Assembly (NCBI RefSeq): GCF_024347495.1
Contig: NZ_AP025490.1
Span: 1,736,001-1,800,000 of the forward strand
Direction: 5' to 3'
Length of the DNA: 64,000 nt
DNA from: Vibrio gallaecicus
GTDB taxonomy: Bacteria; Pseudomonadota; Gammaproteobacteria; Enterobacterales; Vibrionaceae
Numbering within the stretch: the stretch's first letter is position 1; the number at the start of each line of letters is the position of its first letter. Shown one piece after another: positions 28,584 through 37,840 of the stretch. The notes beneath the pieces were generated by a model. The model worked only from the letters and a program-made list of their open reading frames with translations. It did not search any database and was not told the DNA's origin. Position numbers and translations under genes: made by a program.

Positions 28584-30295
28584 TTTTGCTTTCCTTTTTG
28601 AAAAGGATATTCAATTGAATTAATTCCTTCTTGCGCAAAAATATCTTCTTTCGGTAAATAAACCGTCATTCTTGTTCCATGTTCCTTATTACTTATCATT
28701 TCCAATTGTCCGTGGTAACGATCAGCAAGCTGTTTTATCAAGTACAGCCCTACTCCACGGTTTGATTTAGCCTTACTTGAAACACCTTTATCAGTTAGAG
28801 ACTTTTCGGAAAATTCAAGTGGTAACCCACATCCTTTGTCATCAACCTCTAAAATCATTTCATTACCAAAATCACTAATAGACACTTCTACGATTCGTCT
28901 TGAATACGCGATATGTTTTTCATTTTTAATTGCGGTCATCGTTGCATCAAAAGCATTATCAATTAGGTTACCTAAAATGGTCACAACATCATCCGAGTTT
29001 AGCCATTTTGGTAAAGCTTCTAATCGCGAGCCTTCTTCAACTTTTAGCTCTAAACCAATTTCTCTTGCACGTTCTGTTTTCCCTAGCAACATCCCTGCGA
29101 TTAAAGGGTCTTTGACCGTCTCTCGTAAAAATTCGATTAAAACTTGATAGTGAGCGGTTTCTTGACCGATTAACTGCTGAACAGATTCTAAATCGCCCAT
29201 TTGCACAAGACCGCTGATTGTATTGAGTTTATTCCTGTGTTCGTGAGTTTGAGAGCGCAGTAAATCGGCATATTCGAGGGTTTGAGATAGCTGTTCGGTC
29301 AGTTCGTTTATTTCATCACGCAATCGAAAACTCGATACAGCCCCAACAACAGTGCCATTAACAATTATTGGGCTTCGGTTGGCAATCAAACGCTTATTAT
29401 TAAGATACAGCTCGATATCATGGTCAGATTCACCACTAATTAACAAATCTTCAAGGTCACTTCCTGGTAATACATCGGCTAACCGTTGGTTTAATGCCAT
29501 TTCACGATCGATGCTTAAAATTTGGCACGCACTTTTATTAATTGAACGAAGAACACCCTGAGCATCAATACTTATAATCCCCTCTTTTAGAGTACTCATC
29601 GTGACATCAAGCTCTACATATAAGCGGCCAATTTCCTCGGGTTCAAACCCTAAAATAGCTTTTTGGAAACGGCGGGAAGCATAATTTGAAATAACCGCAT
29701 TCACTCCGACCACCAGCAATGCCATTAAAATCAAAAAAGCCAGGTAAGGCTCAATTCTGTCTTGCAATGAATCCAGTAAATAACCGACTGAAACTACGCC
29801 GATGATTTTTCCGCTCTCATCTTTGACAGCCGCTTTACCACGAACTGATATGCCTAAAGAGCCCTGTGCGATTGAGACGTAAGACTCACCTAACACTAAT
29901 GCCTTCTGGTTATCACCACCTCGCATTGGCTTACCAAGGCGTTGATCGATGGGATGAACTAAGCGAATACCTTGTTCATTGCCGATTACGATAAATGCAG
30001 CGCCAATTAAATGAGTTAAGTTTCTAAAACGCTGCTGAACTTCATCTTCTGCAAGGTGATTTTGACTAAGCTCGAACTCTAGGCTTGAATTTTTATTCTC
30101 TTCAATAAAATTGATGACGGTATTTGAATTTGATAAGAACTCTGCCACCCCTAAAGCTTTCAAGCCCATTTCTTGCTCTTGAGAATCTTTTATGTAGGCA
30201 AAACCAGCACCAGATAAGATCAAAAGTTCAACTAACCCGGTCAAAGTCATTATGATCAGTAATCGCTTTCGAAAACTAATATTTCGCCACTGCAT
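28580..30295 (-). CDS. CitA/DcuS-family sensor histidine kinase
   Basis: A 571-residue membrane kinase: helix near 11-33, periplasmic PDC/Cache domain (about 35-175), second helix near 178-200, cytoplasmic PAS (about 222-330), then the CitA-type dimerisation block SQTHEHRNKLNTISGLVQ, with the phospho-accepting histidine near 351, and a HATPase (GNLIDNAFDA, DDKGCGLP, GVGLYLIKQL). The periplasmic domain of this family binds di- or tricarboxylates. It is cotranscribed with the response regulator through an ATGA overlap. The ligand is unknown. Confidence 0.94.
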   Translation of the reverse strand: MQWRNISFRKRLLIIMTLTGLVELLILSGAGFAYIKDSQEQEMGLKALGVAEFLSNSNTVINFIEENKNSSLEFELSQNHLAEDEVQQRFRNLTHLIGAAFIVIGNEQGIRLVHPIDQRLGKPMRGGDNQKALVLGESYVSIAQGSLGISVRGKAAVKDESGKIIGVVSVGYLLDSLQDRIEPYLAFLILMALLVVGVNAVISNYASRRFQKAILGFEPEEIGRLYVELDVTMSTLKEGIISIDAQGVLRSINKSACQILSIDREMALNQRLADVLPGSDLEDLLISGESDHDIELYLNNKRLIANRSPIIVNGTVVGAVSSFRLRDEINELTEQLSQTLEYADLLRSQTHEHRNKLNTISGLVQMGDLESVQQLIGQETAHYQVLIEFLRETVKDPLIAGMLLGKTERAREIGLELKVEEGSRLEALPKWLNSDDVVTILGNLIDNAFDATMTAIKNEKHIAYSRRIVEVSISDFGNEMILEVDDKGCGLPLEFSEKSLTDKGVSSKAKSNRGVGLYLIKQLADRYHGQLEMISNKEHGTRMTVYLPKEDIFAQEGINSIEYPFQKGKQK

Positions 30296-30843
30296 AAAAT
30301 TACCCTATAAACTCGTCATCAAACGTTAACACTGAGTTAACACCTGTGTCTTGTCGCAGTTTTATATCTGTGATTACTATGCTGATAATTTATTTACTAC
30401 TTTGTTAATAAAACCTTCGTACGACTCGCATTTCACTAAATTTACTCAGTAAAATATGATTTTTTAGAACTTACGCAACTTGATGCAAACAGAAGTGGTC
30501 ATTTATTGAGCTAGATCACTCAAGTTTTAGGTCTTTTTTAGGTTGGTTAAAATAAATACGATTATAATATGTACAGATAAAGAAATTCATTGTTGCATGA
30601 TTTGTTAATCACTATTTTTAAAACCTTATTCATAGGCTTCAACATGGATTAACAAAATAGCAACAAGGTGTTTATGGACAACGTTAGTAAAAGGCTAGGT
30701 TAAGCTACTTACATAGCAACCATATAATAGAAGTACATTTCGAATGCACTCATAATAAAAATACTCAACGGGGACATGGCACAGCTGAATTTCAAAGTGA
30801 ATTAAAAACATAACGTATATACATTGTTATAAGGATACCGACA
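30296..30843. other. Long gap between the sensor kinase and the 75-residue gene
   Basis: 548 bp with no convincing gene. It contains two symmetric sequences: TTTACT-C-AGTAAA at 30441-30453 and TTGAG-N8-CTCAA at 30506-30523. Either could be a regulator site, but neither matches a consensus I can name with confidence. Promoters for both flanking genes must lie here. Confidence 0.45.
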
Positions 30844-31071
30844 ATGAAACGCGATACTTTTGGAATTTGCCTTAATAAGGCCATGCTGTTTAACAACTTA
30901 AAAGCAACATTTACTCATGTCAGAGCTTATGAGAAAGACGCCACTTCGCCTCTTGATCTCAAAGTCTTACTTAGCTTTCCGCAAATGTCTGGGCAAGATT
31001 TATTGCAAACCATGCAAGGCTCTCGACAGCTTGAATGGAGAGCCGATCACCATTGCCCTAGTTTTAAGTAA
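30844..31071 (+). CDS. Small hypothetical protein, free-standing
   Basis: A 75-residue soluble protein with no signal peptide or membrane helix and two cysteines (FGICLNKA and DHHCPSFK). I do not recognise it. It is likely to be a real gene because AAGGA lies 8 nt before the ATG, a long promoter region precedes it, and a strong intrinsic terminator follows about 65 bp after its stop, making a compact single-gene transcript. The CitAB-like system is divergent from it, so the two may be co-regulated (inference). Confidence 0.6.
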   Translation: MKRDTFGICLNKAMLFNNLKATFTHVRAYEKDATSPLDLKVLLSFPQMSGQDLLQTMQGSRQLEWRADHHCPSFK

Positions 31072-31134
31072 TAACTCACTTTAAGTAAAAACTAGATTTT
31101 ACTCCCCCCTAAAACCATCATTTTTGAAACACCC

Positions 31135-31163
31135 AAAGAGTGCGCTAGTCGCACTCTTTTTTT
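31135..31163 (+). terminator. Intrinsic terminator after the 75-residue gene
   Basis: A 10-bp stem AAAGAGTGCG / CGCACTCTTT with a 5-nt loop followed by a T-run. It isolates the small gene from the export operon that begins at 31320. Confidence 0.93.
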
Positions 31164-31319
31164 ATTTACTCTTTCTATTTTTGTACTTCTTTGTTTTTAA
31201 TCATTTCTTAGCTAACCTATTATAATCTCAGTAATGATTTTCATATCAAGTGATTCAAGACAAAATCAATTACTCCTGTTAACATTAGAGCTTATACTCT
31301 AAATAAGAAATTAGACTCA

Positions 31320-32789
31320 ATGACCAATCAGACAAAAAAAACGTTCACGTCTAACTCTCTCCTAGTTGGTTTACTCAGCAGTGCTCTGAGCTTTTCTTGT
31401 TTGGCAAGCCCAATTTCCTTTGCCGATGCATGGAAAATGCTTCAAGAAAACAACAATTCTCTTGCGGCACAACAAGCGAATGTTGAACGATATGGGCATC
31501 TACAACGTGCAACTAACAGTTTAAACCTCCCCTCTGTAAGCTTAAGTGCTAATTACACGCATCTAGACAATGATGTCACCCTGAATGGTGAGCAGTTTGC
31601 AGATAGCTTAAGCGGTGTACCCGCAGTACCTCCTTTACCTGGAATTGGAAACATTATCAGTGGTCTAGGCGGAATTACTTCTACGATCACTGAACAAGAC
31701 ATTTTCACCTCTTCAATTCGCGCTATCTGGCCTATTTTTACGGGCGGAAGAATTACAGCAGCACAAGATGCCGCACAAGGTAAAAGTGAAGAAGCTAAAA
31801 GTCAGCTATTAATGGAGACTCAAGCTCGATATGAAGACCTTAGTAAGTACTATTTCTCAGTTTTGCTTGCTCAGGATGTTCTACAAACACGCAAAGCGGT
31901 GACATCAGGTTTAACTCAACATCGCAACTTCGCGCTTAAACTTGAAGAGCAAGGACAAATCGCAAAGGTGGAGCGCTTACAAGCAGAAGCTTCACTCGAT
32001 AAAGCTAAAGTCGAACAAAACAAAGCAAAAAACGACCTAAATATTGCGCAAATTGCATTAACTCAAATATTAGGACAAAGCCAAACCATCGAGCCTTCTG
32101 AGCAGCTTTTCATCAATACTAGCTTACCAAACATGAATGCCTTTATTGAACAAACACTGGCAACCTACCCTGGTTTGCAATTATTAGAGGCAAAAGAGAA
32201 ACAAGCGGACAGCTTAATCAGAGCGGAAAAAGGGAAATACTACCCAGAAGTTTATCTATATGGTGATTACAGCCTGCACGAGGATGATTCGCTCGCCAGT
32301 GAAATGAAACCAGATTGGTTAGTAGGGATAGGAGTAAATGTCCCATTGATTGACACGTCAGGTCGTTCAGACAAAGTAGCTGCGGCGCATAGCGCGGTAT
32401 CTCAAGTTCAGTATCTAAAAGCTCAAGCGAAGCAAGATCTTAAAGTATTGGTGCAAAAAACCTACCTCGAAGCGCAACAATCTATTGAAGAAGTATTAGG
32501 GCTAAATTCAAGCCTGTCTCTCGCACAAGAAAACTTGTCGCTACGTAAAAAAGCATTCAACCAAGGTTTGGCAAATTCATTAGAAGTCGTTGATGCCGAA
32601 TTGTACCTTGCTAGTATCAAAACCCAACAATCGGTTGCTCGTTTCCAATACCTTATTTCTTTAAATAAGTTACTCGCTTTGAGTAGCGAAATGACCACCT
32701 ATTCGACTTATTTACATAATGCCGTATTGCCGATTTCAGAAAGCCGTACCGAAAGCAACGTTGAAAGCACATCACAGGATCACTCATGA
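31320..32789 (+). CDS. TolC-family outer membrane efflux protein
   Basis: A 489-residue OEP-family protein with a signal peptide (hydrophobic stretch SLLVGLLSSALSFSCLAS near 13-30), two internally repeated coiled-coil and beta-barrel halves, and family segments such as SIRAIWPIFTGGRITAAQDAA and VGIGVNVPLIDTSGRSDKVAAA. It would form the outer-membrane duct of a tripartite exporter. It is first of four tightly coupled genes: its stop overlaps the adaptor start as ATGA. The ribosome site is weak. The substrate is unknown. Confidence 0.92.
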   Translation: MTNQTKKTFTSNSLLVGLLSSALSFSCLASPISFADAWKMLQENNNSLAAQQANVERYGHLQRATNSLNLPSVSLSANYTHLDNDVTLNGEQFADSLSGVPAVPPLPGIGNIISGLGGITSTITEQDIFTSSIRAIWPIFTGGRITAAQDAAQGKSEEAKSQLLMETQARYEDLSKYYFSVLLAQDVLQTRKAVTSGLTQHRNFALKLEEQGQIAKVERLQAEASLDKAKVEQNKAKNDLNIAQIALTQILGQSQTIEPSEQLFINTSLPNMNAFIEQTLATYPGLQLLEAKEKQADSLIRAEKGKYYPEVYLYGDYSLHEDDSLASEMKPDWLVGIGVNVPLIDTSGRSDKVAAAHSAVSQVQYLKAQAKQDLKVLVQKTYLEAQQSIEEVLGLNSSLSLAQENLSLRKKAFNQGLANSLEVVDAELYLASIKTQQSVARFQYLISLNKLLALSSEMTTYSTYLHNAVLPISESRTESNVESTSQDHS

Positions 32790-33760
32790 AATCTATCAAG
32801 CCTCTAATATTCTCATTTGTTGCTTTAAGCATTATCGCTTGGGTTGCATTCAGCTTTTACCAAGCATACCAGCCACAGCCAATTAAACTGCAAGGGCAAA
32901 TTGATGCTCAGCAATACAGTATTTCCTCAAAAGTACCAGGACGAATTGATCAAGTGCTGGTTCGTAAAGGGGATAACGTAGAAAAAGGTCAGCTTATATT
33001 TACTCTTCATAGCCCTGAAATTGAAGCTAAGCTTGAACAAGCAAAAGCGGGGCAAAAAGCCGCAGGAGCATTAGCTTTAGAAGCAGAGAAAGGTGCCCGA
33101 ACTCAACAAATTCAAGCAGCCAAAGATCAATGGCAAAAAGCTAAAGCGGCGGCAAAATTGATGGAGAAGACATACCAACGAGTAAACAACTTGTATAACG
33201 ATGGTGTCGTTGCCGAGCAAAAGCGTGATGAAGCAAAAACACAGTGGCAAGCCTCGAAATACACAGAAAGCGCAGCATTCCAAATGTACCAATTAACGAA
33301 AGAAGGTGTTCGTGATGAAACTAAGCTTGCTGCTTCTCAAAAGGCATTAATGGCTGCAGGCGCAGTAGCGGAAGTGGAAGCTTATGCCGCTGATACCAGT
33401 ATTGAAAGTTGGTTTAACGGTGAAGTATCGCAAGTATTATTAAGCAGTGGTGAACTAGCCCCTCAAGGGTTTCCGGTAGTCACTGTGATTGATACCAAAG
33501 ATGCATGGGCGGTACTAAATGTACGTGAAGATTTATTGAAACATTTTGAGAAAGACAGCCATTTTACGGCTTACTTGCCCGCACTTGATAAAACATTAGA
33601 GTTTAAAGTCTCGCATATTTCAGTAATGGGTGACTTTGCGACTTGGCGCTCAACCGATTCTGCACAAGGCTTTGATTTGCGTACTTTTGAAATTGAAGCA
33701 CGCCCTGTCGATACGACTCAACCATTACGCATGGGCATGAGCCTAGTCGTAGAGCTGTAG
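32786..33760 (+). CDS. HlyD-family periplasmic adaptor of an ABC-2 type exporter
   Basis: A 324-residue membrane fusion protein with one N-terminal membrane anchor (about residues 7-26). A lipoyl half-motif is at QIDAQQYSISSKVPGRIDQVLVRKGDNVEKGQ, written here as residues 38-69, followed by an Ala/Lys/Gln-rich alpha-hairpin of about 110 residues, the second half-motif and a beta-barrel. It is of the YbhG/YhiI type that links ABC-2 permeases to TolC. Overlaps the TolC-like gene upstream and lies 7 bp before the first permease gene. Confidence 0.92.
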   Translation: MKSIKPLIFSFVALSIIAWVAFSFYQAYQPQPIKLQGQIDAQQYSISSKVPGRIDQVLVRKGDNVEKGQLIFTLHSPEIEAKLEQAKAGQKAAGALALEAEKGARTQQIQAAKDQWQKAKAAAKLMEKTYQRVNNLYNDGVVAEQKRDEAKTQWQASKYTESAAFQMYQLTKEGVRDETKLAASQKALMAAGAVAEVEAYAADTSIESWFNGEVSQVLLSSGELAPQGFPVVTVIDTKDAWAVLNVREDLLKHFEKDSHFTAYLPALDKTLEFKVSHISVMGDFATWRSTDSAQGFDLRTFEIEARPVDTTQPLRMGMSLVVEL

Positions 33761-33767
33761 GCAAACT

Positions 33768-34922
33768 ATGCGAAAAGAGTTTTTAACACAATGGCGCATT
33801 GTCACTGGTGACAAATGGCTATTGTCGTGTTTAACCTGGATACCTATCTTTTTGGCGGTGGGAATTTGGCTTATCTTTTCACAAGGCATTGCTCGTGATT
33901 TACCCATTGCCGTGATTGATTTAGAACATAGCCAATTATCTCGACAGCTTACTCAACGTTTTGATGCATCCCCTACTCTTGAAGTCACACAAGAATATGC
34001 GGATATAAGTGCCGCAAAAAAAGCGATGATCCAGCAAGATATCTATGGCTATATTGTTATTCCAAAGCATTTTGACCGCGATGTATTCCAGAATTTAAAC
34101 CCTCAAGTTTCTGTTTTTTATAACAGCCAATTCATCTTGGTAGGTAAACTTCTTAACTCCGCAATTTTACAAGTCCAAGGTACCTTGAATGCTGAAATCG
34201 AAGTAATGAAAGGGTTGTCCCACGGAGATGTAGACACTCAAACGGCTCTTGGGCAAGCCGTAACAGTACAGACTCAAATTACTCCACTTTTTAATAAAAA
34301 TACGAGTTATGCGCAGTTCCTCATTTCTGCTGTCGTGCCTGCGCTTTGGCAAATAACCATTGTTGTTGGTACCATACTGATCTTGGCGGCGAATATTCGA
34401 GAACGAGGTTTGAAAGAATGGTTAAGCTCGGCACCTTTAACTGCACTAGGTAAGACTCTACTTCCATATCTCGGTCTGTTCTTAATACTAGGAACCGCTT
34501 TTATCTGCTGGTTCTACTCCATTCTCCAATGGCCATTTAATGGTAATTTATTGGTATTAGCTTTAGCGCAGCTGCTCACCGCTGCCGCCTGTATGATTGT
34601 TGGCTCTACTTTCTTCTTTTTAACACTAGACCCAGCTCGTGCCATGAGTTTTGCGGGAGCTTTCACAGCCCCTAGTTTTGCCTTTATGGGCATCACTTTC
34701 CCAGTCAGCGAAATGAATACAATGGCTCAAGCATGGCGCAGTTTACTGCCAATCAGTCATTATATTGAAATTCAAACCGCACAATCTAGTTACGGCGTAA
34801 CTAACTGGCAGTCTATAGTAGAGATGTTGCCATATGTAGGCTATGCCTTCCCTGCCATTATTACTGTTGTTCTTATTAAAAAACATCTATCTATAGTATT
34901 GCCTTTAACGGGGAAATCATGA
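33768..34922 (+). CDS. ABC-2 type permease, first of a pair
   Basis: A 384-residue inner-membrane protein of the ABC2_membrane_3 type: one N-terminal helix (about 20-38), a large periplasmic domain of about 140 residues (DLPIAVIDLEHSQLSRQL start), then five helices. It resembles YhhJ/YbhS-type exporter subunits. Its stop overlaps the start of the second permease by ATGA, so the two are made together and probably form a heterodimer (inference). No ATP-binding protein gene is present in the operon, which is unusual for this class. Confidence 0.9.
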   Translation: MRKEFLTQWRIVTGDKWLLSCLTWIPIFLAVGIWLIFSQGIARDLPIAVIDLEHSQLSRQLTQRFDASPTLEVTQEYADISAAKKAMIQQDIYGYIVIPKHFDRDVFQNLNPQVSVFYNSQFILVGKLLNSAILQVQGTLNAEIEVMKGLSHGDVDTQTALGQAVTVQTQITPLFNKNTSYAQFLISAVVPALWQITIVVGTILILAANIRERGLKEWLSSAPLTALGKTLLPYLGLFLILGTAFICWFYSILQWPFNGNLLVLALAQLLTAAACMIVGSTFFFLTLDPARAMSFAGAFTAPSFAFMGITFPVSEMNTMAQAWRSLLPISHYIEIQTAQSSYGVTNWQSIVEMLPYVGYAFPAIITVVLIKKHLSIVLPLTGKS

Positions 34923-36094
34923 AAACGGATATCAACTTTCCTCAACTTCTTAAAAATGAATTATTGGCAATTTTACGTAATCCGGTTGTCGCATTAACTG
35001 TATTTGGTGGAGTGATCTTTTATTCATTTCTATACCCTCTTCCTTACGCTAATCAGGTATCCCAAGAGCTACCGATAGCAATCGTCAATTTAGACCGTAG
35101 CCAAACCAGCTATCAATTAGAACGCATGGTCGATGCTACTTCTCAAGTACAAGTTGTACAAAGAGATCACAGCATTGCAGAGGCAAAAGCTGCTCTGCTC
35201 AAGCAAGAAATTGGTGGTTTATTAGTTATTCCGGAGCACTTCTATAAGGATTTACTACTTGGGAAAAGCCCTACCCTTGCTTATGCAGGTGATGCTTCGT
35301 ATTTTCTGGTTTACGGAACGGTTGTAGAAGGTCTAGCTAAAGCAGGAGGAACGCTGGCAGCACAAGTAAAAGTGAGCCATCTTCTTGTTGAAGGCGTTCC
35401 AATCGCGCAAGCCCAAAGCCAGTACAGCGCATTTAGCTTGAATATGAAGCCTACTTTTAACAGCAGAATGGGTTATGTTGATTACGTCGTGCCTGCGGTA
35501 TTTGTCTTAATTCTTCAACAAACTCTAGCAATGGCTGCAGGGCTAATAGGCGGAACTCAAAAATCAGTCCATATTGGGCATGAACACGCCTACTGGCTGA
35601 AGGTCTCTCCTTTAAAGCTACTGGCTGCTCGTTGCATAACCTTGATCAGTGTTTATTACCTATTAGCTATGTACTATTTTGGCGGCAGTTTTGAGTTTTA
35701 TGGGATAAATAGACTCGCGTCCATGACCAATATTTTAACGTTATTACTGCCTTTCTTATTAGCCAGCACTTTCATTGGTGCATTACTTGGTGATCTACTT
35801 CCGAGAAAAGAATTAGTCACCGTGGTGGTATTAATAAGCTCAATGCCGCTTATTTTCTTAGCGGGGTTTATTTGGCCGGTAGAAGCCATACCAACAGCTT
35901 TAGTCGCTATCTCACAACTTTTTCCAAGTACTCCTGCAATACAAGGATTCCTAGCGCTCAATCAGATGGATGCAAATTGGTCTGATGTTTCTTATCAATG
36001 GACGTTACTTTGGGGGCAAGCACTTATCTGGGGAATACTTTGCTTTATCAGGTTTAGACATACCTTTAAGCGGGCTGTTTTAGCCAATCAGTGA
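34919..36094 (+). CDS. ABC-2 type permease, second of a pair
   Basis: A 391-residue paralogue of the preceding permease, with the same layout: N-terminal helix, periplasmic domain beginning ELPIAIVNLDRSQTSYQLERM, then about five membrane helices. It closes the TolC-HlyD-permease-permease operon. With no nucleotide-binding subunit encoded next to it, it must either recruit one from elsewhere or work without one. A tandem 7-bp repeat and a hairpin follow. Confidence 0.9.
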   Translation: MKTDINFPQLLKNELLAILRNPVVALTVFGGVIFYSFLYPLPYANQVSQELPIAIVNLDRSQTSYQLERMVDATSQVQVVQRDHSIAEAKAALLKQEIGGLLVIPEHFYKDLLLGKSPTLAYAGDASYFLVYGTVVEGLAKAGGTLAAQVKVSHLLVEGVPIAQAQSQYSAFSLNMKPTFNSRMGYVDYVVPAVFVLILQQTLAMAAGLIGGTQKSVHIGHEHAYWLKVSPLKLLAARCITLISVYYLLAMYYFGGSFEFYGINRLASMTNILTLLLPFLLASTFIGALLGDLLPRKELVTVVVLISSMPLIFLAGFIWPVEAIPTALVAISQLFPSTPAIQGFLALNQMDANWSDVSYQWTLLWGQALIWGILCFIRFRHTFKRAVLANQ

Positions 36095-36103
36095 ATCCCA
36101 GAT

Positions 36104-36132
36104 CTTCTAGCTTCTAGCTTCTAGCTTCTAGC
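36104..36132. repeat. Short tandem repeat, four copies of CTTCTAG
   Basis: A 7-bp unit repeated four times in a row, 10 bp after the stop of the second ABC-2 permease. Slippage-prone but non-coding; no role is apparent. Confidence 0.8.
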
Positions 36133-36173
36133 ATATTAATAATTGAACTACCCCTTAAAACAATCCCACTATA

Positions 36174-36202
36174 AAAAGAAAAGGCTCCAATTAGGAGCCT
36201 TT
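36174..36202. terminator. Bidirectional terminator between the ABC-2 operon and the coiled-coil gene
   Basis: A 9-bp stem AAAGGCTCC / GGAGCCTTT with a 5-nt loop. The T-run is better on the minus strand (TTTTCTTTTT), serving the gene at 36315, and weaker on the plus strand. Confidence 0.85.
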
Positions 36203-36314
36203 AACATGTCTATCTATCGGATTCTTATTTAGATTAATCATCGAGTTATCTAATTAAATTTTGAATCAGCTTTCATCTTACAAACTGCAATGAATCCCTC
36301 AGCACAATACAGTC

Positions 36315-37049
36315 TTATAAGCCTATTTCTTCGATAAGGGATTTAATCTGTCGCAAATCCATATTGTGTACTTGAATCATCTGGCGAATATCACTCAATC
36401 GAGAATTAGCTGCATCGTATCTATCACAAGAATCGGATTTAGCATCCCATGACGTGCCCTCGAGGTACACATCACACTCACTCTTTAATGTACTCAAGTT
36501 CGGTTCAATACGATCTCTTTCTTGCTCAAGCGATTCCAATGCTTGTGCAATTTGAAGCTCTTTGCGGAAAAGCTCACGTGAGCGATCAAACATTGTCGCT
36601 TGCATGTCAGCTTGACGATTCAAACTTTGATTTTCTTTTGCAGTTTGTTCAATTGCTAGCTTTTGCTCATTTAATTGCTGTTCTAGTGAAAGGTTGGCTT
36701 TCTCCAGTTCAATCGAAGCTGTTTGTAGATCTTTCAATTCAGTTTTATGATGCTCAGCTTGCTCCGCAAGAGCCTCTTCAATTTTTGCATCTGTCGCAGT
36801 ATCCGCATCCGCGACTTTCGCTTCGACGTCACTAACCAGTTGTTGCTTGCTATCGCTTAGAGTTTGATAACGGGCTTCCAACACATGATAAGTCGCTTCC
36901 CATTTATTCGCCGTCAAAGAAGAACCAATCAAACCACCTAAAGCTAAACCTATGACAGCAGCAATACCAATATATAACTGGCTACGTTTATCTCGCTCTT
37001 CAATAACAACAACTTCGTCTTCGTTGTCTTGTTCAGTCTTTTGGTTCAC
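36315..37049 (-). CDS. Single-pass inner-membrane coiled-coil protein
   Basis: A 244-residue protein with an acidic cytoplasmic N-terminus, one membrane helix (about 26-46, rich in Gly/Ala/Leu) and a long periplasmic or cytoplasmic coiled coil (about 50-190, rich in Glu/Gln/Lys). Two cysteines near the end (SECDVYL and KSDSCDRYD) could form a disulfide. I do not recognise a defined family. It starts with GTG preceded by GGGAGTG. The 52-residue membrane protein gene lies 59 bp upstream on the same strand, so they may form an operon. Confidence 0.75.
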   Translation of the reverse strand: MNQKTEQDNEDEVVVIEERDKRSQLYIGIAAVIGLALGGLIGSSLTANKWEATYHVLEARYQTLSDSKQQLVSDVEAKVADADTATDAKIEEALAEQAEHHKTELKDLQTASIELEKANLSLEQQLNEQKLAIEQTAKENQSLNRQADMQATMFDRSRELFRKELQIAQALESLEQERDRIEPNLSTLKSECDVYLEGTSWDAKSDSCDRYDAANSRLSDIRQMIQVHNMDLRQIKSLIEEIGL

Positions 37050-37108
37050 TAATTGGGCACTCCCATTTGGAATAATTTACGTGAAAAACAATTTACATAA
37101 AAAGCAAT

Positions 37109-37267
37109 TTAGCGCGTAAGTTCTGAAATCATTAAACTTGCTGTATACAGAATAAAACTGCCTACCACAGCAATCACCACGCCTTTTTGTACTTTCTCAT
37201 TTGTCCTATAACGGAATAATACAAAAGCTAATGCCAGTAAAAACACTATCGCTATTAATCGAGTCAT
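37109..37267 (-). CDS. Very small membrane protein (52 residues)
   Basis: Reads MTRLIAIVFLLALAFVLFRY, then a charged turn (RTNEKVQKG), then a second hydrophobic helix ending SLMISELTR. The ribosome site AAGGAGGAGTT immediately before the ATG is excellent and strongly supports expression. It precedes the coiled-coil membrane protein on the same strand with a 59-bp gap. Function unknown; the two-helix hairpin topology suggests a small inner-membrane protein that could partner with its neighbour (inference). Confidence 0.75.
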   Translation of the reverse strand: MTRLIAIVFLLALAFVLFRYRTNEKVQKGVVIAVVGSFILYTASLMISELTR

Positions 37268-37443
37268 AACTCCTCCTTGTTTCTCTTATTTTATACCATT
37301 AATCTCAGTTAATTACGTCAGAGTATGGTTGTTTAAACGTTTACTTGACTAACATTTGTGCAAACAGTTTTTTTGCCGATGACATCACACTTTTTATTTA
37401 TTAGGATGCTCATACAGATTATCTATAACTAGATAATTGTTCC

Positions 37444-37685
37444 GATGAAGACTGCAGGAGAGTGGTTTTTAACTAAATATTAACATTTAGTTAGAATGAC
37501 CCGCCGAAGAAGTAAATCTTTCAGGCGCTTTATGCTGATGAAAATCAGAAAAGTGAGGACTGTCGTTGGAGGAACCTCTGGAGAGAACCGTTAAATCGGT
37601 CGCCGAAGGAGCAAGCTTAGTATTCGCAGCTGACCAAAATGCTCATTACTAAGTGAAACTCTCAGGCAAAAGGACAGAGGAGTGG
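37444..37685 (+). ncRNA. Tandem glycine riboswitch (two aptamers)
   Basis: The leader shows two successive aptamer cores. The first runs from GGAGAGTGG (37456) through CCGCCGAAGAAG to the GAGGACTGTC and GGAGG segment near 37556-37570. The second has GGAGAGAACCG, CGCCGAAGGAGCAA and the hallmark CTCTCAGGCAAAAGGACAGAGG (here split across 37661-37682). Tandem glycine aptamers were first described in Vibrio. The aptamers lie about 155 bp upstream of an alanine/glycine symporter gene and should control it in response to glycine. The expression platform was not resolved. Confidence 0.93.
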
Positions 37686-37840
37686 AAAGCTTACACCTTA
37701 ATTAACGAAAGAATTCTATCTAGAAATCCGTATTTATTAAGCCGTATCTTCATTTGTTTTGATCAACCTTTTGATCACGACTGAATTAAAATACGTCCTT
37801 TCCCTCTTCTCCTTAAATTTTTATTTATTAAGGGGAAACC

